From Candidatus Nezhaarchaeales archaeon (lineage in GTDB: Archaea > Thermoproteota > Methanomethylicia > Nezhaarchaeales > JAWCJE01), in contig JAWCJE010000001.1 of NCBI GenBank assembly GCA_038853715.1, positions 53,963 through 117,962 of the forward strand: a stretch of 64,000 nucleotides of DNA. The letters are read 5' to 3'. Below the pieces are notes generated by a model. That model had not been told where the DNA came from. It ran no database searches and worked only from the letters and a program-made list of their open reading frames with translations. Each line of letters starts with the position of its first letter. The stretch's first letter is position 1. Position numbers and translations under genes: made by a program. Shown here one piece after another: positions 59,157 through 64,000 of this stretch.

Positions 59157-60602
59157 GTGGATCGGAACCGTGACGGTTTTTATCGCGTAACTCATAAATA
59201 CGTTAAAGCCCATCTAAACTTGGTGTTATTCTTGGAGGCTCCTAAGATCGTTATTAAGCCACCAGGCCCTAAAGCTAGGGTTTACACCGAGCTTGAAGCT
59301 AGGTACGTTTCAACAGGAGTTGGCGTAAAGCTCTTCCCACTCGTACCTGAACGCGCTTATGGATGCGTAATTATCGACGTTGATGGAAACAAGTTCATAG
59401 ATTTGTTAGCTGGCGCAGCTGCAGCTAATATTGGTTATTCGCATCCAGCGTTAGTTAAGAGCGTAGAGGAGCAGGTACGTAGGATGCAGCACTCAATGAT
59501 AGGCTACCACTACAACGTTAGAGCTATTGAGCTGGCGGAGAAGCTCGTTAGGATTACACCCGGCTCCTTCGCTAAGAAGGTTATTTTCGGCCTTTCAGGA
59601 TCCGATGCCTGCGACTTAGCCATGAAGGTTGCGCGTTTCTCCACGCGTAAACCGTGGCTATTATCGTTTATTGGCTCCTACCACGGCCATACTTACGGTG
59701 CCGCCTCCATATCAAGCTTCAAGGGACTTATGAAGCGTGGTTTTTCACCCGTAATCCCTCAAGTGGCTTGGGTACCCTACGCCTATTGCTATAGATGTCC
59801 CTTTAAACAGGAATACCCTGGTTGCGGAGTTTACTGCGTAGATTACGTTGAGGAGTACGTACTTAACCACGTAGTTCCGCAGGATGAAGTGGCGGCGGTA
59901 TTCGTTGAACCTATTCAGGGAGACGCCGGTATAGTTGTACCTCCTAAAGAGTTCCTCGTTAAGCTTAGGAAGCTTTGCGATCGTTACGGCTTCCTACTCG
60001 TCCTTGATGAGGTGCAGAGCGGTATGGGTAGAACTGGGCGTTGGTTCGCCGTTGAACACTTTAACGTTGAACCAGACTTGTTGATATGTGGAAAGGCTTT
60101 AGCTTCAGGTATGGGGGTAAGCGCGGTCGTTGGAAGGGCTGAGGTAATGGATATACCGTCGGGTACCGGTTTACTAACCCCAGCGGCTAACCCCGTTGCT
60201 TCGAGCGCGGCGTTAGCCACCATAGAGGTTATTGAGCGCGAGGGCTTAATGGAGAACGCCGTAAGAATCGGCGGGTACTTCCTAAGGAGGATTGAGGAGT
60301 TAAAGCGTAAGTACGAGGTTATAGGTGATGTACGCGGTAAGGGCTTAATGATCGGAGTGGAGGTTATACGTGACGCTAAAACTAAGCAGCCAAACCCGGA
60401 GCTTACAGGTATGATCTGTTGGAGGGCCTTTGAACTAGGCCTTATCCTTCCAAGCTACGGTTTTAACTCCAACGTATTAAGGATTACGCCGCCCTTAGTG
60501 ATGAGCGTGGAGCTAGCTGAGAAAGCGTGTAACCTGATCGAGGCTGCTGTAAAGGACGCGGTCGAAGGTAGGGTTGAGAAGGCCTCCGTAACGTGGAGGT
60601 AA
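59157..60602 (+). CDS. Class III aminotransferase / amino-acid racemase family
   Basis: PLP enzyme of about 455-481 residues similar to 4-aminobutyrate aminotransferase and to archaeal broad-specificity amino-acid racemases of the same fold. PPGPKAR near residue 33 opens the conserved part. SGSDACDLAMKVAR binds PLP phosphate, SYHGHTYG stacks on the ring, VEPIQGDAGI and LDEVQSGMGRTG are standard, and the lysine is in LLICGKALASG. A cysteine cluster CYRCPFKQEYPGCGVYC (about 205-222) is typical of the archaeal group. The true start may be TTG 59232, since the first 25 residues are poorly conserved. The GlcD gene 29 nt downstream may consume a 2-oxo/hydroxy product. Confidence 0.86.
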   Translation: MDRNRDGFYRVTHKYVKAHLNLVLFLEAPKIVIKPPGPKARVYTELEARYVSTGVGVKLFPLVPERAYGCVIIDVDGNKFIDLLAGAAAANIGYSHPALVKSVEEQVRRMQHSMIGYHYNVRAIELAEKLVRITPGSFAKKVIFGLSGSDACDLAMKVARFSTRKPWLLSFIGSYHGHTYGAASISSFKGLMKRGFSPVIPQVAWVPYAYCYRCPFKQEYPGCGVYCVDYVEEYVLNHVVPQDEVAAVFVEPIQGDAGIVVPPKEFLVKLRKLCDRYGFLLVLDEVQSGMGRTGRWFAVEHFNVEPDLLICGKALASGMGVSAVVGRAEVMDIPSGTGLLTPAANPVASSAALATIEVIEREGLMENAVRIGGYFLRRIEELKRKYEVIGDVRGKGLMIGVEVIRDAKTKQPNPELTGMICWRAFELGLILPSYGFNSNVLRITPPLVMSVELAEKACNLIEAAVKDAVEGRVEKASVTWR

Positions 60603-60631
60603 ATCGATCCTTTTAGCTTGAGCTGGGAGCC

Positions 60632-62008
60632 TTGTTAAACCTTGGCTATAACGCGGTAACAGAGGACGTATTAGAGGAGCTTAAAGCCATAGTTGGCGCT
60701 GAAAACGTGCTTACACGGGTTGAAGGGGTTGAGGATTATACTCACGATGAGTCGCCGTTAAAGACGCGTGCAAGCCCTGAAGTGGTTGTAAAGCCCGGGG
60801 GTACGAGTGAAGTAGCCAAGATCCTAGCCTTAGCCAACATGAAGCGTATACCCGTAACGCCTAGGGGGGCTGGTACAGGCTTATGTGGAGGGGCTGTACC
60901 GGTTTTCGGAGGTCTCGTCTTATCGCTTGAAAGGATGAATAGGTTACTGGAGATCGATCCGGATAACTTAATGGTAACCGTTGAAGCCGGGATGAGGGTA
61001 GCTGATCTACACCGCGAGGTTGAAAAATATGATCTCCTCTACCCTCCTGACCCAGGCGAGAAGACGGCGACCATTGGTGGTAACATTTCAACTAATGCCG
61101 GCGGGATGCGGGCCGTTAAATACGGAGTTACTAGGGACTACGTGAAGGGGTTGGAGGTTGTCCTAGCGACGGGGGAGGTTTTACGTATTGGAGGTAAAAT
61201 TGTTAAGAATTCCACTGGCTACGACCTGCTGGACTTAATCGTAGGGTCTGAAGGGACGTTAGCGGTAGTAACTAAGGCTATCTTAAAGCTGGTTCCTAAG
61301 CCTAGGTTTAGCGTAACGCTCTACGTACCCTTCCCCAGTATCTATGATGCCGCTAAGGCCGTGTTTAAAACCGTGAGGAGGAAGGTTTTACCGACAGCGG
61401 TGGAGTTCGCCCAGAGGGATATCGTGGTTATCGCTGAAACCTATACCGGTATGAGGCTCCCGCATCGTGATGCGGAAGCATACCTTATTATACGCTTGGA
61501 CGGCAATACCGATGAAGAGTTGAAGGCGCTATACGAGGATACTTGTAGCGTATGCCTCGAAAATAAAGCTTTAGACGTATACGTAGCTAAAGGTAGGGAT
61601 CAGGATAGGATATGGGAGGTTAGAAGCAGCTTCTTCGACGCGTTAAAGAGCTTAGGCCCTTTCCAGGTCCTCGACGTAGCCGTGCCTAGGAGTAGGATAC
61701 CGGCCTTCGTTGAAGGTATTGAAGCGATATCTAGGCGTCACCAGGTTAGGGTTGTTAGCTTCGGCCATGCTGGCGATGGGAACGTACACGTACACGTCTT
61801 TGAACCGGGGGCTTCGAAGGTTGTGGAGGAAGTTTATAGGCTTGGGGTATCGTTAGGGGGCACCGTATCCGGTGAGCATGGTCTCGGGTTTGAGAAGAAG
61901 CGGTATGCGCGCTTAGCTTTAAGTGTAACGCACCTTGAGATCATGAGGGGGATAAAGAAGGTCTTCGACCCTAACAACGTGCTTAACCCGGGTAAGGTCT
62001 TCGATTAA
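60632..62008 (+). CDS. glcD: GlcD-type FAD-linked 2-hydroxyacid oxidase
   Basis: 458 residues. FAD_binding_4 domain: VVVKPGGTSEVAKILALAN, VTPRGAGTGLCGGAVP (about 80-95), EAGMRVADLH, and ATIGGNISTNAGGMRAVKYG. The C-terminal FAD oxidase domain has SFGHAGDGNVHVH and GTVSGEHGLGFEKKRY, as in glycolate oxidase GlcD and D-lactate dehydrogenases. Unlike the protein at 29.8 kb it has no fused CCG half and no GlcE/GlcF next to it. It follows the class III aminotransferase by 29 nt. TTG start. Substrate not determined. Confidence 0.92.
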   Translation: MLNLGYNAVTEDVLEELKAIVGAENVLTRVEGVEDYTHDESPLKTRASPEVVVKPGGTSEVAKILALANMKRIPVTPRGAGTGLCGGAVPVFGGLVLSLERMNRLLEIDPDNLMVTVEAGMRVADLHREVEKYDLLYPPDPGEKTATIGGNISTNAGGMRAVKYGVTRDYVKGLEVVLATGEVLRIGGKIVKNSTGYDLLDLIVGSEGTLAVVTKAILKLVPKPRFSVTLYVPFPSIYDAAKAVFKTVRRKVLPTAVEFAQRDIVVIAETYTGMRLPHRDAEAYLIIRLDGNTDEELKALYEDTCSVCLENKALDVYVAKGRDQDRIWEVRSSFFDALKSLGPFQVLDVAVPRSRIPAFVEGIEAISRRHQVRVVSFGHAGDGNVHVHVFEPGASKVVEEVYRLGVSLGGTVSGEHGLGFEKKRYARLALSVTHLEIMRGIKKVFDPNNVLNPGKVFD

Positions 62009-62051
62009 AAACTTAAAATGTTGAAGGATGCTTTAATAGTTTAGGGTTTCG

Positions 62052-63449
62052 ATGTTTATGGCTAGCCCCTACATACCGAACGATCCCGAGGAAGTAAGAA
62101 GCCAGATGCTTAAGTCGTTGGGGTTAAGCAGCGTTGAAGAGCTATTCGTAGATATCCCCGAGGAGGTTAAGCTTAAGAGAAGCTTAGCTTTACCGGGGCC
62201 GCTATCCGAGGTGGAGGTTAGGAAGGAGGTTGAAAGAATCCTTAAGAAGAATAGGACCGTTAAGGAACTCCTCTGCTTCCTAGGGGCTGGCGTCTACCGG
62301 CACTACGTACCCGCCGCCGTGGACTTCGTGGCTTCGAGGTCTGAGTTCTTAACCAGCTATACCCCTTACCAAGCTGAGGTTAATCAAGGGATGCTACAGG
62401 CCCTCTTCGAATATCAGAGTATGATCTGCGAGCTAACAGCCATGGATGTAGCTAATAGCTCCATGTACGACTGGGCTTCAGCCCTAGGCGAAGCCGCTAG
62501 GATGGCGGCGCGCGTAACGTCGCGATATGAGTTCGTAGTCCCACACTATATTAGCCCTGAGAGGTACATGGTGCTACGCTCCTATGCTGAGCCTGCCGGT
62601 ATTAGAATAGTGGAGGCCCCCCAGGATCGTGAAACCGGGCGGATCGACCTTGAGAGGCTGAAGGCTATCGTGTCTAGTAAGACCGCGGCCGTCTACATCG
62701 AGAACCCGTCCTACCTCGGGTTCGTCGTTGATAACGCTGACGAGGTGGCTGAGGTAGTGCATGACGTCGGCGGGCTATACGTAGTCGGCGTTGACCCGAC
62801 ATCCTTAGGGGTTCTTAAGCCTCCGGGCGACTATGGAGCCGACATAGTGATCGGCGAGGGGCAACCGCTAGGTAACTATATGAACTTCGGGGGGCCGCTA
62901 CTCGGTATCTTCGCCTGCCGCGACGATCCAAGACTGGTTAGACAGATGCCTGGCAGGTTGATAGGCGTTACTACTACCGTGAAGGATTCTGATAGAGGGT
63001 TCTGCATGGTCCTCCAAACGAGGGAGCAGCATATAAGGAGGGAGAGGGCGACGTCGAATATATGTACTAACGAAGCTTTATGCGCTTTGAGGGCCGCCGT
63101 CTACATGGCCCTACTTGGTAAGAACGGCTTTAAGGAGCTAGGCGAACTGATCGCTACGTTGACGAACTACGCCATAAAATTGACGTCGGAGGTTAAGGGC
63201 GTTAAGGCCCCGCTATTTAAAGCCTTCCACTTCAAGGAGTTCACCGTGAACCTTGACGGCGCTGGCCTTAAGGTTTCGGACGTTAATAAGGAGCTTTTAA
63301 AGCTAGAGATTCAAGGAGGTAAGGATCTAAGTAACGAGTACCCGGAGCTAGGGCAAACGGCGTTATACTGTGTAACCGAGGAGCATACTGAGGCAGATCT
63401 AAGGAGGCTACAACGCTCGTTAAAGCTGATCGTGGAGGGGTCAGGATGA
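62052..63449 (+). CDS. gcvPA: Glycine dehydrogenase (decarboxylating), subunit 1
   Basis: 465-residue P-protein N-terminal subunit, the two-gene form found in archaea and many bacteria. Conserved pieces: YIPNDPEEV near the N-terminus, FLGAGVYRHYVPAAV (about 80-94), TPYQAEVNQGMLQALFEYQSM, and RREKATSNICTNEAL-like RRERATSNICTNEAL. It decarboxylates glycine with subunit 2 and hands the aminomethyl group to H-protein (29.3 kb). The start may be ATG 62052 or the ATG two codons later. The stop overlaps the gcvPB start (ATGA). Confidence 0.94.
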   Translation: MFMASPYIPNDPEEVRSQMLKSLGLSSVEELFVDIPEEVKLKRSLALPGPLSEVEVRKEVERILKKNRTVKELLCFLGAGVYRHYVPAAVDFVASRSEFLTSYTPYQAEVNQGMLQALFEYQSMICELTAMDVANSSMYDWASALGEAARMAARVTSRYEFVVPHYISPERYMVLRSYAEPAGIRIVEAPQDRETGRIDLERLKAIVSSKTAAVYIENPSYLGFVVDNADEVAEVVHDVGGLYVVGVDPTSLGVLKPPGDYGADIVIGEGQPLGNYMNFGGPLLGIFACRDDPRLVRQMPGRLIGVTTTVKDSDRGFCMVLQTREQHIRRERATSNICTNEALCALRAAVYMALLGKNGFKELGELIATLTNYAIKLTSEVKGVKAPLFKAFHFKEFTVNLDGAGLKVSDVNKELLKLEIQGGKDLSNEYPELGQTALYCVTEEHTEADLRRLQRSLKLIVEGSG

Positions 63450-64000
63450 AGGGCTATACTCAAGCGCGTTGGCCTGAGCCCTTAATATTCGAGCTTGGAA
63501 GATCCGGCAGGAGTGGTGTAACCCTACCTAAGGCTGAGGAGGCGGTAAAGGCTATCGGCGATTGGAGGTCGTTAGCCCCGAAGAACATGTTAAGGGCTGA
63601 ACCACCCGACTTACCTGAGGTTACCGAGGTCGAGGTAGTTAGGCATTACGTTAGGCTTTCACAGATGAGCTACGGGGTGGATTTAGGCTTCTACCCGCTT
63701 GGGAGCTGCACCATGAAGTATAACCCTAAGGTTTGCGAGGCCTTAGCCAACCTTGACCAAGTGCACTGGATCCACCCGTATCAAGAGGAGGAAACGGTGC
63801 AAGGCGCCTTGGAGCTCATGTATAAGCTTTCCTCTTGGCTAGCGGAGATTACGGGTACTGACGCCGTATCCCTTCAACCTGCGGCCGGAGCTCATGGTGA
63901 GTTCGTTGGGACGCTGATAATGAGGGCCTACCATAAGCTTAGGGGTGAGACCCGTATCGAGATAATAGTACCTGACTCGGCCCACGGGACAAACCCGGCT
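63446..64000 (+). CDS. gcvPB: Glycine dehydrogenase (decarboxylating), subunit 2 (partial)
   Basis: Starts at ATG 63446, overlapping gcvPA by 4 nt, and runs open for 185 codons to the window end. Sequence fits P-protein subunit 2: ARWPEPLIFELGRSGRSG at the N-terminus, YPLGSCTMKYNPKV (about 88-101), SLQPAAGAHGEF and DSAHGTNPA at the cut. The PLP lysine lies beyond the window. gcvT was not found in the window. Confidence 0.93.
   Translation, partial: MKGYTQARWPEPLIFELGRSGRSGVTLPKAEEAVKAIGDWRSLAPKNMLRAEPPDLPEVTEVEVVRHYVRLSQMSYGVDLGFYPLGSCTMKYNPKVCEALANLDQVHWIHPYQEEETVQGALELMYKLSSWLAEITGTDAVSLQPAAGAHGEFVGTLIMRAYHKLRGETRIEIIVPDSAHGTNPA

Noticed and set aside
1..64000. CRISPR arrays, tRNA genes, intact rRNA genes, prophage or complete insertion sequences
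   Set aside because: No regularly spaced repeats, tRNA T-loop patterns, transposase or integrase motifs were found on reading both strands.

Overview
The window is archaeal. It has an archaeal RadA recombinase with an N-terminal helix-hairpin-helix domain, HdrA/HdrD-type heterodisulfide-reductase-like proteins, a coenzyme F420 gamma-glutamyl ligase (CofE), a split two-subunit methylmalonyl-CoA mutase, TATA boxes about 25-40 nt ahead of many genes, purine-rich ribosome binding sites and many TTG/GTG starts. Arginine is mostly AGG/CGT-type and non-coding gaps are short. I infer an anaerobic, organotrophic archaeon, perhaps from the Thermoproteota/TACK side. The lineage is not proven by what is visible here. 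I found no tRNA gene, intact rRNA gene, CRISPR array or intact insertion sequence.

Region by region. 0.1-3.4 kb: fumarate reductase/succinate dehydrogenase flavoprotein plus an iron-sulfur/CCG subunit of the thiol:fumarate reductase type. 3.7-7.8 kb: a repeat-built coiled-coil membrane protein, a class III aminotransferase, and a LutAB-like lactate oxidation pair with a 23-bp palindrome at its promoter. 8.0-17.1 kb: a long co-directional block carrying methylmalonyl-CoA carboxyltransferase (12S-like), pyruvate/oxaloacetate carboxyltransferase (5S-like), biotin carrier (1.3S-like), three small unknown proteins, methylmalonyl-CoA mutase (two subunits), epimerase and succinyl-CoA synthetase. Together with the first locus this is nearly a complete Wood-Werkman (methylmalonyl-CoA) cycle. 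17-22.5 kb: two acyl-CoA dehydrogenases, a CaiB/BaiF racemase/transferase, and biotin uptake (BioY) and biotin ligase (BirA), with a likely BirA operator. 22.5-23.3 kb: a HEPN/MNT pair.

23.6-32.5 kb: ETF beta/alpha, an HdrA-like protein, an HdrD-like protein, a GcvH-like lipoyl protein and a 903-residue GlcD-GlcF fusion, which form an electron-transfer block. 32.6-40.3 kb: a beta-oxidation block with acyl-CoA ligase, 3-hydroxyacyl-CoA dehydrogenase, enoyl-CoA hydratase, acyl-CoA dehydrogenase, thiolase and a DUF35 partner. 40.3-43.0 kb: a CbiMNQO-type cobalt/nickel transporter with a NikR-like palindrome at its promoter. 43-52.3 kb: mixed genes (radical SAM, a near-duplicate acyl-CoA dehydrogenase, lipoate ligase, phosphoesterase, GH130, RadA, small membrane proteins). 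52.3-58.2 kb: a tautomerase, broken genes, a SerK-like ParB-fold protein, CofE and an AGCS amino-acid:sodium symporter. 58.5-64 kb: small proteins, a class III aminotransferase/racemase, a GlcD-type oxidase and glycine decarboxylase subunits, the second cut by the window end.

How they fit together (inference). Fatty, branched-chain or amino acids are activated to acyl-CoA and oxidised, with electrons leaving through ETF to the HdrA/HdrD-like proteins. Propionyl/methylmalonyl-CoA is interconverted with succinate using biotin, B12 (the cobalt importer fits this need) and a thiol- or soluble-carrier-linked fumarate reductase. Lactate/glycolate-type FAD enzymes and glycine cleavage feed the same pool.
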